38,193 nucleotides of DNA from Candidatus Pseudobutyricicoccus lothianensis (GCA_904419295.1 CAJFRA010000030.1:18130-56322); one strand, 5' to 3'; shown: positions 21,027 through 29,437, counted from the first letter of the stretch. The notes: a model not told the origin generated them from the letters alone. Made by a program: numbers and translations.

Positions 21027-21476
21027 ATGATCCGCGAGATGAAACCGGAAGACCGGGCGACCTATCTGCAGATGGCCCACGCTTTTTACAACAGCGAAGC
21101 CGTGCTGCACGCAGTGCCCGAAGCAGTGTTTGTCAAGAGCTTTGAAGAGATGATGAAAGAAGGGCCGTATATCCGCGGCTACATCATCGAAGACCAAGGC
21201 CGTCCGGCCGGCTACATGATCTTGTCTTTCACCTTTTCCGCCGAAGTGGGTGGCCTTGTGGTGCTGGTGGAAGAGATCTATTTGGATGAAGGGTGCCGCG
21301 GCAAGGGGCTGGGCAGCCAAGCCTTGGAATTTGCCCGCCAGAGCTTTCCCCAGGCAGCCCGCCTGCGTTTGGAAGTGACGGAAGAGAACCAGGCCGCCGT
21401 GCGGCTGTACCTGCGCCGGGGATATAAGCCCCTGGAATACAAGCAGATGGTCATTGACCTGACTGGTGCAGAATAA
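21027..21476 (+). CDS. GNAT-family N-acetyltransferase
   Basis: A compact 149-residue GNAT protein. It begins with IREMKPEDRATYLQMAHAFYNS. Strand beta-4 and motif A are GLVVLVEEIYLDEGCRGKGLGSQALEFAR, with the acetyl-CoA loop CRGKGLGS, and motif B is LRLEVTEENQAAVRLYLRRGYKPLEY. This is a small-molecule or RimI-like acetyltransferase in which a conserved Glu pair (VEEIYL) often serves as base; the substrate is unknown. AAAAGGAG lies 12 bases before ATG 21027. It has its own promoter (20953) and a terminator (21514). Confidence 0.9.
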   Translation: MIREMKPEDRATYLQMAHAFYNSEAVLHAVPEAVFVKSFEEMMKEGPYIRGYIIEDQGRPAGYMILSFTFSAEVGGLVVLVEEIYLDEGCRGKGLGSQALEFARQSFPQAARLRLEVTEENQAAVRLYLRRGYKPLEYKQMVIDLTGAE

Positions 21477-21513
21477 AACCGATGGGAAAGGCTTTTGCTG
21501 CCTGTCTGCTCCC

Positions 21514-21549
21514 GCCGGCTCCTTGTTTGAAAGGGGCCGGCATTTTTTG
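21514..21549 (+). terminator. Terminator after the acetyltransferase gene
   Basis: GCCGGCTCC (21514-21522) pairs with GGGGCCGGC (21533-21541) and is followed by ATTTTTTG. Confidence 0.8.
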
Positions 21550-21551
21550 TC

Positions 21552-21582
21552 GGGCAGGCAAGGGGATGCCCCTTGTCTGCCC
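21552..21582. promoter_or_regulatory. Inverted repeat over the MATE-gene -35, candidate operator
   Basis: GGGCAGGCAAGGGG (21552-21565) and CCCCTTGTCTGCCC (21569-21582) match in 13 of 14 positions around ATG. The right arm includes the -35 box of the MATE promoter. No T run follows, so it is more likely a binding site than a terminator. Confidence 0.5.
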
Positions 21583-21601
21583 GGCGGCTTTTCGGTATAA
21601 T
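21573..21601 (+). promoter_or_regulatory. Promoter of the MATE exporter gene
   Basis: The -35 TTGTCT (21573-21578), 17-base spacer, consensus -10 TATAAT (21596-21601), about 97 bases before the start codon. Confidence 0.7.
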
Positions 21602-21697
21602 GGGCAGGAGAGTGTGTGCGGAGAAAGCTGCCTGCGGCAGCTTTTGCCGGGCTGTGGGGCCCGGCTCTCCGGTTGGAAGGAAAGAGGAGGAAACGAT

Positions 21698-23068
21698 TTG
21701 GAAAAAGTGAAAAAACAAGTGTCCACCGACATGACCAAAGGCAGCCCGGCCAAGCTGATCTGCCTGTTTGCACTGCCGCTGCTGGCCGGCAATGTGCTGC
21801 AGCAGTTTTACAACATGGTGGATAGCATCGTCGTGGGCAACTTTGTAGGCGACGCGGCTCTGGCGGCGGTGGGAACAGGCTTCCCGGTGATCTTCATGCT
21901 GGTCTCCCTGTTCATGGGCATGAGCACCGGCGCCACAGTAATGATCTCCCAGTATTACGGCGCTGGGGACCGGGAGCGGATGAAAAAGACCATCGGCACC
22001 ATCTACAATGCCATGATGATCGGCGCCATCCCGCTGACGGTGGCCGGCATCCTGCTGGCCGGGCCGCTGCTGCGGCTGATGAATGTGCCGGAAGACGCCT
22101 TTGGCATGGCCCGCACCTATGTCATGGTGGTCTTTGCCGGCGTGGTGGGCAACTTAGGATACAATGTGAATGCCGGCATCCTGCAGGGGCTGGGCAACAG
22201 CAAGACCCCTTTGCTGTTCCTTTCCATTGCCTGCGGTATGAATGTCGTGCTGGACCTTTTGTTCGTGGCGGTGTTCCATTGGGGCGTGTTCGGCGCAGCC
22301 TTTGCCACGATCATCGCCCAGTTCTGCTCCTGGGTCTTTGGCATTCTGTACATCAATAAGCACTACCCCGATCTGCACATCCATCCCTTTCGGAAAAACT
22401 TTGACCGGCGCCTGTTTGCCCAAGCGATGAAGCTGGGCATTCCTTCGGGCATCCAGCAGGCGCTGTTCTCTGTGGGCATCATGGTGCTGCAGACCTTGAT
22501 CAACCGCTATGACACCGCCTTCATCGCCGGGTTCCAAGGGGCCAACAAGCTGGATACCTTTAGCTTTATGCCTGTGCAGAGCTTTTCCATCGCCATGACG
22601 ACCTATGTGGGCCAGAACATCGGCGCGGGCAAAATGGAGCGGGTGAACCGGGGCCTGCTGGCAGGCACCGCCATGTCTGCCGGCGTCAATGTGGTAATGG
22701 CGCTGGTGCTGATCCCTCTGGGCGGCGTGTGTATGCGGATGTTCAGCCAAGACCTGGCTGTGATCGAGGCAGGCTGTGCCTACCTGAACCGGGTGATGCC
22801 TTTTTATTTCATTTTTTCCTTCTTGTCGCTGCTCAACGCCGTCATGCGCGGGGCAGGCGAGACCGTGGTGCCCATGGTGTCCACCCTGCTCTCCCTCTGG
22901 CTGGTACGTCTGCCGGCGGCGTATTGGCTGGCGGATCACTTCGGCCGGGATAACCTGTTCTATTGCTACGCCATCGGCTGGACTGTGGGCCTGCTCTTGG
23001 CCGGTGCCTATTACCTGACAGGCCGGTGGAAGCGGAAATCTCTGATCGCCGGCGGGGCCAGCGCCTGA
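21698..23068 (+). CDS. MATE-family multidrug/cation antiporter
   Basis: A 456-residue membrane protein with twelve predicted helices, the normal MATE size. The two homologous halves are visible: LALPLLAGNVLQQFYNMVDSIVVG-type start with NFVGDAALAAVG (helices 1-2), and SGIQQALFSVGIMVLQTLINRYD (helix 7). MATE proteins export organic cations or drugs in exchange for Na+ or H+. The start is TTG 21698, supported by GAGGAGG at 7 bases; the first ATG in frame (21731) is 11 codons later and lacks a site. The NorM/DinF-like VGNLGYNVNAGILQGLGNSK segment is present. It has its own promoter with an overlapping inverted repeat, and a bidirectional terminator follows. Confidence 0.93.
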   Translation: MEKVKKQVSTDMTKGSPAKLICLFALPLLAGNVLQQFYNMVDSIVVGNFVGDAALAAVGTGFPVIFMLVSLFMGMSTGATVMISQYYGAGDRERMKKTIGTIYNAMMIGAIPLTVAGILLAGPLLRLMNVPEDAFGMARTYVMVVFAGVVGNLGYNVNAGILQGLGNSKTPLLFLSIACGMNVVLDLLFVAVFHWGVFGAAFATIIAQFCSWVFGILYINKHYPDLHIHPFRKNFDRRLFAQAMKLGIPSGIQQALFSVGIMVLQTLINRYDTAFIAGFQGANKLDTFSFMPVQSFSIAMTTYVGQNIGAGKMERVNRGLLAGTAMSAGVNVVMALVLIPLGGVCMRMFSQDLAVIEAGCAYLNRVMPFYFIFSFLSLLNAVMRGAGETVVPMVSTLLSLWLVRLPAAYWLADHFGRDNLFYCYAIGWTVGLLLAGAYYLTGRWKRKSLIAGGASA

Positions 23069-23080
23069 GAGAACTAGAAT

Positions 23081-23116
23081 AAAAAAACAGCAGCCTGCGC
23101 ATGGCTGCTGTTTTTT
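23081..23116. terminator. Bidirectional terminator after the MATE gene
   Basis: ACAGCAGCC and GGCTGCTGT form a stem at 23086-23111, with an A run before and TTTTTT after. It also serves the leftward decarboxylase remnant ending at 23146. Confidence 0.85.
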
Positions 23117-23145
23117 GTTTCCCGTGGCTGCGGGGTGCATGCAGG

Positions 23146-24004
23146 TCACCGGTTGGCCGGAGCGATGGCTTGCGCCTGTTCCAACCGGTGGATGGTCTGT
23201 AGCACATCTTGTTCGGTGGTCTCCGGGTGGATGATGCACAGGCGCAAGACCTTTTTTCCCAAAAGCTCCGTGGTGAAGACTTGGGCAAAGCCGCTGTCAG
23301 TGATCTCTTTGGCAATGGCTTGGTTGAGCCGGTCCAGCTGGCTGTCGGGCAGCGTGCCATCGGCCACATAGCGGAAATTGAGGATGCCCAGCTGGGCGGG
23401 GCAGATGATCTGCCAGGCCGGGTTGGACCGGAGCCGCTGTTCGGCCAGCTCCGCCATGGCACAGCCGTGGTCGATCACACGGCCAACGGCTTGGCTGCCC
23501 AAAACCTGCAGGGTGAGCCACAGCTTCAGCGCCCTGGCCGGCCGGGTCAGCTCTGGCCCCAGATCCCAGAACTCCACGGCGCCGGCTGCGCTCTCGGCGT
23601 CTTTCAGGTATTCGGGGTGGGCAGCAAAGCTGTGGGACAGCAGGGATTGATCCCGCACCAAGACCATGCTGCACCCATAGGTCTGTAGCAGCCATTTGTG
23701 GGCGTCCCAGCTCAAGCTGTCGGAAAGCTCGATGCCGGCCAGATCCCTCTTGTGTTGTTCAGAAAGCAGGGCCGACGCGCCAAAAGCCCCGTCCACGTGC
23801 ATCCAGAGGCCGTATTGGCGGCACAGCGCGGCGATCTCCGGCAGCGGGGATGGGCTGGCGCTGCAGCCGCTCCAGCGCCTCTTGGGAAGCGGGGCGGCAG
23901 ACAGGCTGGCTGGGCAGATCGTTGTAAAAATCCACGGTGCGTCCGACGAATTCCTGCATCAGCGCGCCGATCTCTTTGTTTTGTTCCAGTGTTTTCGGGT
24001 CCAT
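23146..24004 (-). pseudogene. Group II PLP-dependent decarboxylase broken by an internal deletion
   Basis: Two pieces of one gene in different frames. The N-terminal piece starts at ATG 24004 (AAGGAG at 9 bases) and reads MDPKTLEQNKEIG..., VDFYNDLPSQPV..., SQEALERLQRQP, typical of the start of aromatic-amino-acid/glutamate decarboxylases. At about 23850-23890 the frame shifts. The C-terminal piece reads LPEIAALCRQYGLWMHVDGAFGASALL, then DSLSWDAHKWLLQTYG with the PLP lysine in DAHKW, and runs to a normal end at 23146. The roughly 170-190 residues that should lie between, including the cofactor-ring histidine region, are missing. The parent enzyme would have decarboxylated an amino acid; as written it cannot fold. 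The downstream piece alone (218 residues from Met 23802) is unlikely to be active. Divergent LysR gene at 24113. Confidence 0.85.
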
Positions 24005-24063
24005 GGGTTCCACTCCTTGACGAATCGTTTGATACCATGCTACCATAAAACAAAACAACTGTG

Positions 24064-24077
24064 AAATTCATGAATTT
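24064..24077. promoter_or_regulatory. Perfect 14-bp palindrome in the decarboxylase-LysR intergenic region
   Basis: AAATTCATGAATTT is perfectly self-complementary. It lies midway between the divergent start codons (24004 and 24113) and is a reasonable LysR binding site. Confidence 0.5.
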
Positions 24078-24087
24078 TATAAGTACA

Positions 24088-24102
24088 TTCAAAAATTTTG
24101 AA
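24088..24102. promoter_or_regulatory. 15-bp palindrome overlapping the lysR ribosome-binding site
   Basis: TTCAAAA-A-TTTTGAA has perfect arms and overlaps the AAGGGTGA preceding the lysR start. The centre is about 24 bases from that of the palindrome at 24064. LysR proteins usually bind two such half-sites, one autoregulatory. Confidence 0.5.
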
Positions 24103-24112
24103 GGGTGATGGG

Positions 24113-25000
24113 ATGGAGATCCGAAACCTTGTGACGTTTGCGCGGATCGCGGAAGTGCAGAATTTCTCCAAGACCGCGGAACAGCTGGGCTACTCCCAAT
24201 CGGCGGTTACCATGCAGATCAAACAGCTGGAAGGGGAACTGGGCGCCCAGCTGTTTGAGCGGATCGGCAAGCAAGTAAAGCTGACCCAGGCGGGAGAGCG
24301 TTTGCTGCCCTATGCGCTGGAGATCTTGGCTGCCGTCCGGCAGGCGGAAAACATCGTCCGAGAGCCGGGGGCCATATCGGGGAGGCTGCGCATTGGCACA
24401 TGCGAATCGTTCGTCAACAGCATTTTGCCCCCGGTGATGATGGAATTTTGCCATTTGTGCCCCCGGGTGGAGGTGAGCACCCACACCGCCTTGGTGCCCG
24501 ACCTGTTTGCGATGCTGCGGCAAAACGACGTGGATCTGCTGTACTTCCTGGATCAAAAGATGTATTTCCCCGAGTGGATCAAAGTGTCCGAGCGGCCGGA
24601 AAACATCTTTTTCGTGGCGTCCAGCCATTCTCCTCTGGCAGGGCAGCGGCAGATCGCCCTGGAACGGCTGCTGGAACAGCCGCTGTATCTGACGGAAAAG
24701 GGGATCAGCTACCGCTATGCCATGGAACAACAGCTGGCCGAAAAGGGGTTTGAGCTCCACCCCTGCTGGGAAGTGGGCAATACCGATGTGATCACCCGGT
24801 TTTTGCTGCAAAATCGGGGCATCTCCTTTTTGCCGGAATATGTGGTGCGCGAGTACCTCCAACAGGGCCAACTGGTCATTTTGGATACGGAGTGCGACCA
24901 GATCGTGATGTGGAGCCAACTGGTCTATCACCGGAAGAAATATGTGACGCCCCAGATGAGCCAATTTATTGAAGTGCTGCAAAAGCACATTGGGGACTAG
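24113..25000 (+). CDS. LysR-family transcriptional regulator
   Basis: A 295-residue LysR protein. The N-terminal winged helix is MEIRNLVTFARIAEVQNFSKTAEQLGYSQSAVTMQIKQLEGELGAQLFER, followed by the coiled linker and an effector domain from about residue 90 (SGRLRIGTCESFVNSILPPV...). ATG 24113 has AAGGGTGA upstream. LysR proteins usually control the divergent gene, here the amino-acid decarboxylase that has been broken, so this regulator may have lost its main target. Two palindromes in the 108-bp intergenic region fit a LysR promoter. A strong hairpin terminator follows the stop. Confidence 0.93.
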   Translation: MEIRNLVTFARIAEVQNFSKTAEQLGYSQSAVTMQIKQLEGELGAQLFERIGKQVKLTQAGERLLPYALEILAAVRQAENIVREPGAISGRLRIGTCESFVNSILPPVMMEFCHLCPRVEVSTHTALVPDLFAMLRQNDVDLLYFLDQKMYFPEWIKVSERPENIFFVASSHSPLAGQRQIALERLLEQPLYLTEKGISYRYAMEQQLAEKGFELHPCWEVGNTDVITRFLLQNRGISFLPEYVVREYLQQGQLVILDTECDQIVMWSQLVYHRKKYVTPQMSQFIEVLQKHIGD

Positions 25001-25003
25001 GGC

Positions 25004-25040
25004 AAAACAAGGGCGGGGCACTGTGCCCCGCCCTTGTTTT
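25004..25040. terminator. Strong terminator after lysR
   Basis: AACAAGGGCGGGGCAC pairs with GTGCCCCGCCCTTGTT, then TTTT. The stem is about 16 bp and fully complementary, so it is probably bidirectional. Confidence 0.85.
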
Positions 25041-25100
25041 AGCCTGCCGGCACCCTGGGGATGGGATCATGAGGCAAAGCTGCGGGGGCAAGGGGAAGGC

Positions 25101-25130
25101 AAAAAAACTGCCGCCCACAAGGGGCGGCAG
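25101..25130 (-). terminator. Terminator of the PepSY-like gene
   Basis: CTGCCGCCC (25108-25116) pairs with GGGCGGCAG (25122-25130). On the minus strand a seven-T run follows (25101-25107). Confidence 0.85.
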
Positions 25131-25145
25131 GGAAGTCCAGTCGCT

Positions 25146-26201
25146 TTATGCGCCGTATTGGTTGTAAAAACCGCCCAGTTCCTGGCCGGTATAGGCGTCT
25201 ACATACACCTCATAAAAACCGGGCTGGCTCATATCCGCAGGCAAATAGTGCAGTTTCCAAACAGCGCGGGAAAGGTGGCTCTCCGGGTCATAGGTGGTGC
25301 CGTCCTCTTTGACGGTATACAGGTAATTGGGCTCCACCACCGCGTAGACGGCATCCTGCAGCACATAGCCTTCCACGCCTTGGCGGGCCAGCACTGCATC
25401 GGCCACCTGCACGGCATCCTCCTTTTCGATGGGCTGCTGGTCGGTGCCCACCTGGACCAACAGCAGATCCAGGCACTGGGCGGAGATCATTTCGCCATCG
25501 GCAGCGGATATGGTGATGGTGACCTGCTGGCAACTGGAACGCAGCTTGGGCAGATCCTTCAGGTTGACGGTGCGGTAATAAGTGGCCAGCCAATTGCCGT
25601 CTGCCTGCTGTTCCACACTTTGCAGCTCATAATTGGTAGGGAAGGGCAGGCCCCAGTTGTAATAGGCCCGGGCCCGTTCTGCCGCTTCTGTTTTGCTCTC
25701 CACCAGCCCATCGCTGGGGGAATCGGCGGTATAATTCCGGGTGATGCTGGTGACGAATTCATCTTTGGCCCGGTAAGTCACCGTGCCCATGGGGGTCTCC
25801 ACGACCCGCAGCTCCCAGCCACGCTCCGGGTCGCTGGTGGTGTAGACCGTCATATCTTCCACAGCAGGCCCTTGCACATAGCCCTGGGCCACCGCGTCTT
25901 CAAAGGTGATATGGTCGCCGTTTGCATCTTTCATCTGGTAGCACTTGATCTGGAACTCCATATCTTCAAACAGGGTCTTGGTGTGCTCTTTCAATTCGTC
26001 GTCTGTCATGGGTTCTTCCACTGCGGTGATCCACTTGGTGCTATCGGCGCCTTCCGCCAAAGCGGGGTCCAGCATTTCACGCAGCCGGGTCTCCTCTTGA
26101 TGCATGCCGTAGGCATAGCACACAAAACAGGCGCCGCACCACACCGCCAGGGAGATCAAGACGATCAGTGTCACGCGGAGCGCTTTTTTTGCTTTTTTCA
26201 T
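25146..26201 (-). CDS. Membrane-anchored protein with a C-terminal PepSY-like region
   Basis: A 351-residue protein. After a short basic start (MKKAKKALR) comes one membrane helix (about 9-30). The rest, about 320 residues, is predicted outside the cell. The C-terminal part, SRAVWKLHYLP...YEVYVDAYTGQELGGFYN, resembles a PepSY/YpeB-type repeat, in which a strand ends in 'vDa.tG.il'. Proteins of this kind are often inhibitors or chaperones of secreted enzymes, but no partner is adjacent, so no function is assigned. AAGGAG lies 7 bases before ATG 26201, which is preferred over ATG 26207 or 26240. A promoter at 26345-26373 leaves a long 5' leader. Confidence 0.65.
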   Translation of the reverse strand: MKKAKKALRVTLIVLISLAVWCGACFVCYAYGMHQEETRLREMLDPALAEGADSTKWITAVEEPMTDDELKEHTKTLFEDMEFQIKCYQMKDANGDHITFEDAVAQGYVQGPAVEDMTVYTTSDPERGWELRVVETPMGTVTYRAKDEFVTSITRNYTADSPSDGLVESKTEAAERARAYYNWGLPFPTNYELQSVEQQADGNWLATYYRTVNLKDLPKLRSSCQQVTITISAADGEMISAQCLDLLLVQVGTDQQPIEKEDAVQVADAVLARQGVEGYVLQDAVYAVVEPNYLYTVKEDGTTYDPESHLSRAVWKLHYLPADMSQPGFYEVYVDAYTGQELGGFYNQYGA

Positions 26202-26344
26202 GTACATTCTCCTTATGGTCTTCCCAGCATTGGGGAACATCTTGCACGGGCCAAAACGATCGTGGCCTGCCCTAAGGCAGGATGGCCAGCTTTTCGGTTG
26301 CCGTTTGGGGAGCGGCGAGAAAAGGGCCGCAAAATCAATATATC

Positions 26345-26373
26345 ATTATACCACAGATTCGAACAGATGGGAA
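26345..26373 (-). promoter_or_regulatory. Promoter of the PepSY-like gene
   Basis: On the minus strand: consensus -10 TATAAT (26345-26350), 17-base spacer, weak -35 TTCCCA (26368-26373). The leader to ATG 26201 is about 140 bases and contains a short hairpin near 26262-26285. Confidence 0.5.
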
Positions 26374-26456
26374 CAAAACCGCCTGTTCGGTTGCCTTGGC
26401 CCTGCAGAAGGACTGATGAGGGGGACAAAGGCGAAAAAGTGGAACGCCCTTCTTGT

Positions 26457-27119
26457 TCAGCGGCCGCAGCTATTCTCTGGTATCGTGGCCACACAGCGGT
26501 AGATGGGCATGCCCTGGGCTGCGAATTTTTCTTCGTATTCCGTCATGATGTTTTCGGTCTGCTGACTGTGCAGGTCAAAGGTGATCTCAGACAGGCGCAG
26601 GCCAAAATCGGCAAATTCGTTGAGGGAAAACTCGAACAGCTTCTGGTTGTCCGTTTTCATTTGGATCTGGGCGCCGGGCTTTAAAAAACGGGCGTATACC
26701 GCCAAAAAATTGTGGTGGGTCAACCGGCGTTTGGCACGGTTGCGCGGCGGCCAAGGGTCGGAAAAGTTCAAAAACAGCCGGTCGACTTCCCCAGGGCCGA
26801 ACACCGTATCCAGGGTAGCGGCGTCACAGTTGCAGAACAAAAGGTTGGGGATCTCCTCCCGCACCACAGTTTCCATGGCGCCGATCAAAGCGCTGGGGTC
26901 CCGCTCCACGGCCACAAAATTGAGTTCCGGGTGCAGCTGGGCCATGGTGATGACAAAGCGGCCCTTGCCGCAGCCGATCTCCAGCCAGATGGGGGCCGGG
27001 CGACCGAAGCGTTCTTGCCACCGGCCCCGCAGGGCCTGAGGTTCTGTTATATGCACTGCCGCGCATTTTTCCATCCGAGGGACCAGATTCTTCTTTCGGC
27101 GCATGCGCATTGTATTCAT
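26457..27119 (-). CDS. trmB: tRNA (guanine-N7)-methyltransferase
   Basis: A 220-residue SAM-dependent methyltransferase that makes m7G46 in tRNA variable loops. Visible TrmB hallmarks are the start MRMRRKKNL, the SAM motif IWLEIGCGKGRF, VAVERDPSALI, the signature LFLNFSDPWPPRNRAKRRLTHHNFL, and MKTDNQKLFEFSL. ATG 27119 is chosen because GAGGA lies 5 bases upstream; a family-typical start at ATG 27110 (MRMRRKK) is the alternative. The extra frame to 27182 is outside the conserved protein. It is monocistronic, with a promoter at 27186-27214. Confidence 0.95.
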   Translation of the reverse strand: MNTMRMRRKKNLVPRMEKCAAVHITEPQALRGRWQERFGRPAPIWLEIGCGKGRFVITMAQLHPELNFVAVERDPSALIGAMETVVREEIPNLLFCNCDAATLDTVFGPGEVDRLFLNFSDPWPPRNRAKRRLTHHNFLAVYARFLKPGAQIQMKTDNQKLFEFSLNEFADFGLRLSEITFDLHSQQTENIMTEYEEKFAAQGMPIYRCVATIPENSCGR

Positions 27120-27185
27120 CCACATCCTCTGTACCAAAATTTCAATGAGACAGCGGTGCCCGCCCGTCCGGCAGGGCATCACCTC

Positions 27186-27214
27186 ATTATACTCAATCTG
27201 CCTTCTAAAAGCAA
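27186..27214 (-). promoter_or_regulatory. Promoter of trmB
   Basis: On the minus strand: -35 TTGCTT (27209-27214), 17-base spacer, consensus -10 TATAAT (27186-27191), about 67 bases before ATG 27119. Confidence 0.65.
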
Positions 27215-27452
27215 TACAGCGATTTGAGACATGTGTTTTTTCTTTTGTAATGAACCATGAAATAAATTATTCATAAATAATGCGCTTGTCAAAGAGAGGG
27301 AGTAAAAAATAGCTGCTTAAACTTGTGCAATTTTGCGAATATGCAAATTTTATTTTTTGGTGAATTGCAAAATATGAGTAAAATATTTTGAAAGATTGCG
27401 ATGATAGTAAAAAGAAAATTTTGATAATAAAAACAAATGGTAGATTTCACAT
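27215..27452. other. A+T-rich intergenic region upstream of the first binding-protein gene
   Basis: About 240 bases with long A and T runs and no coding potential. Recurrent short motifs include TGCAATTTTGC, ATGCAAATTTT and ATTGCAAAATA, which overlap around 27327-27375 and could be binding or bending sites. It corresponds in position and composition to the A+T-rich region before the second binding-protein gene. Confidence 0.5.
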
Positions 27453-27492
27453 TTTCGTAACTTTTGACAGATTCGCATGAGAAAGTTAAAAT
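27453..27492 (+). promoter_or_regulatory. Promoter of the first binding-protein gene with conserved upstream box
   Basis: A perfect -35 TTGACA (27464-27469), 17-base spacer and -10 TAAAAT (27487-27492). The box TTTCGTAACT (27453-27462) lies one base upstream of the -35. The identical box, spacing, -35 and -10 occur at 29438-29477. Confidence 0.8.
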
Positions 27493-27560
27493 TATTTATA
27501 AATTATTGCCGAAGGAGCCGCAATGGCTTTGTCGGCGAGATTATGATGAGGTGATGCATC

Positions 27561-29137
27561 GTGAGAAATGGAAAGAAACGTGCAGCCAGCTTGTTGCTGG
27601 TGCTGGCCATGTCGGCAGGGGTGCTGGCAGGCTGTAGCAATAGTAGCAGCGGCGGAGGCGGAGGCAATTCGGATGATGGCGGCGCCAAAGACAGCATCGT
27701 CATTGCCACGGCCAACGAGACACCGTCTCTGTCGCCTACGGAGCACAACGCTGTGGCCGGTTCTTACATGAACCTGCTGACCTATAACACCCTGTTCAAA
27801 TCCGATATGGAAATGAACCCTGTTCCCGATCTGGTAGAAGACTATCAGAACGTCAGCGAATCTGAATGGGAATTCACCATTAAAACAGGTGTCAAATTCC
27901 ATGACGGTTCCGAGATGACAGTAGAGGATGTCAAAGCTTCACTGGAATGGGCCAAGACTTTCCCCGAGGTCAGTTTGTATAACAGCGACATCGTCAGTGT
28001 GGATATCGTGGACGATGATACCATCAAGATCACCACACCGGGCCCCGATGCCATGCTGTTGAACAACTTGTGCCACCACGGCAACGCCATCGTGCCCAAA
28101 GCGCTGATCGATTCGGGCCACGACTTCAACACAGAGCCCATCGGCACCGGCCCGTATAAGTTCGTTGAGTGGAACCGGGGCGACAGCGTCGTATTCGAAG
28201 CGTTTGAAGATTATTTTGGTGGAGCTCCCGCCATTAAGAACATGACTTGGAAGGTCATTCCGGAAGGATCTTCCCGTACCATCGCCCTGGAAGCCGGTGA
28301 GATCGATTTCATCGTTGAAGTGGAAGCTATGGATGCAGACCGCTTGATGGAAAATGAAGAACTGGAAGTGCTTTCTTATAACGCTACAAACGAAACCTGG
28401 TTGATGATGAACAATGAGAGGCCCCAGTTCCAAAATCAGAACGTGCGCCATGCCATCAACAGCGCCATCAACAAAGACGATATCGTCACAGTTGCGTTCA
28501 ATGGTTTGGCAGTACCCGCCATCTCCCAGTGCCCCATGGTTTGGCAGTACCCGCCATCTCCCAGTGCCCCTATAACTTTGAAGGCTCCACCGAGGAGAAC
28601 GCTGATGTCTATGATGTAGAAAAGGCGAAAGAATATCTGGATGCTTCTGGTGTAGATCCTTCCACCCTTGGTTTCTCTATTATCAGTTCCGATGACACTA
28701 AAAAACGCGCGGCTGAAGTGATCCAGTCCAACCTGAAAGAGATCGGTATTGAAGCGACCATTGAGAGCATGGATTTGGCTACATATCTATCAGCTACAAC
28801 AGAAGGCGATTATGAGGCAGCTATCGGCGGCTATTCTTCCAGCGATTTGTTGAGCTATGTAGTGGGCGTATACCATTCTGATTCTATCGATGCTTCCAAC
28901 AAGACCCGTCTGAACAACCCGGAAGTGGATGCGCTGATCGATCAGGCCAAAGTCACTCTGGATGATGCAGAACGTGTGAAGATCTTTGAAGAACTGTCTG
29001 CTCTGCTGAATGAGCTGTGCACCCAGGCCCCTCTGTGGCAGGCTGTCACCTTGCGTGCTTATGATGCCAAATTGGGCGGCGTAGAAGTGAGCGACAGCGG
29101 CACTCTGTATTTTGAAAAGTGCTTCTGGGAAGAATAA
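27561..29137 (+). pseudogene. Family 5 solute-binding lipoprotein, frameshifted by a 35-bp duplication
   Basis: A DppA/OppA-type extracellular binding protein for an ABC importer. The start is GTG 27561 with GAGGTGAT at 7 bases. The lipoprotein signal ends in the lipobox LAGC (C at about residue 25), followed by a Ser/Gly linker. The body carries TANETPSLSPTEHNAVAGSYMNLLTYNTLF, the SBP_bac_5 motif TVEDVKASLEWAK, IGTGPYKFVEW and NVRHAINSAIN. At 28501-28570 a 35-bp sequence is tandemly repeated. Because 35 is not a multiple of three, the frame ends early at 28619 (352 residues), and the rest lies in another frame to 29137. Removing one copy restores 513 residues collinear with the intact paralog at 29558. 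No permease or ATPase gene is adjacent. Confidence 0.88.
28501..28570 (+). repeat. Perfect 35-bp tandem duplication causing a frameshift
   Basis: Copy 1 is 28501-28535 and copy 2 is 28536-28570, identical at every base, each starting ATGGTTTGGCAG and ending CCCAGTGCCCC. The paralog at 29558 has a single copy at the same place (codes NGLATPAISQCP). Confidence 0.95.
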
Positions 29138-29170
29138 TCAAATAAAGTGCGGCGATGAGCCGCCGGAAAA

Positions 29171-29200
29171 GACCGGGCATGAGCAGCCCGGTCTTTTTTT
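29171..29200 (+). terminator. Terminator between the two binding-protein genes
   Basis: GACCGGGC (29171-29178) pairs with GCCCGGTC (29186-29193), then a run of eight T. Confidence 0.9.
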
Positions 29201-29203
29201 TGC

Positions 29204-29437
29204 CCGATCCATCTGCAATGTGAAATGAAAATTTAATAATTTGAAAAACAAATGTCATAAATCAAAGAAAGTTGTAAATTTCCGCAGCAACTGCAGCTGA
29301 TTTCTTGTATATTTTCACAAAAAAGAAAATTCAATATTTTACATAAACGTACAAGAAATTAAAAATATTGCGTCATTTCTATTTGAAATGAACAAAAGAT
29401 GAACGAAAAGAAAGGAAAAAGAAACAGTTTTTAATAA
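29204..29437. other. A+T-rich intergenic region upstream of the second binding-protein gene
   Basis: About 230 bases with no coding potential. It contains the 10-bp inverted repeat ATTTCTTGTA (29300-29309) and TACAAGAAAT (29350-29359), separated by 40 bases and about 90-140 bases upstream of the promoter. This could be a pair of half-sites for a looping regulator. Confidence 0.5.

Noticed and set aside
24969-26684. 571-codon plus-strand open frame opposite the PepSY-like gene
   Set aside because: Antisense to a well-supported gene with signal, start site and terminator; no recognisable domain.
28529-29137. Separate 202-codon gene starting inside the duplication
   Set aside because: It is the C-terminal half of the frameshifted binding protein; its ATG arises from the duplicated segment and has no ribosome-binding site.
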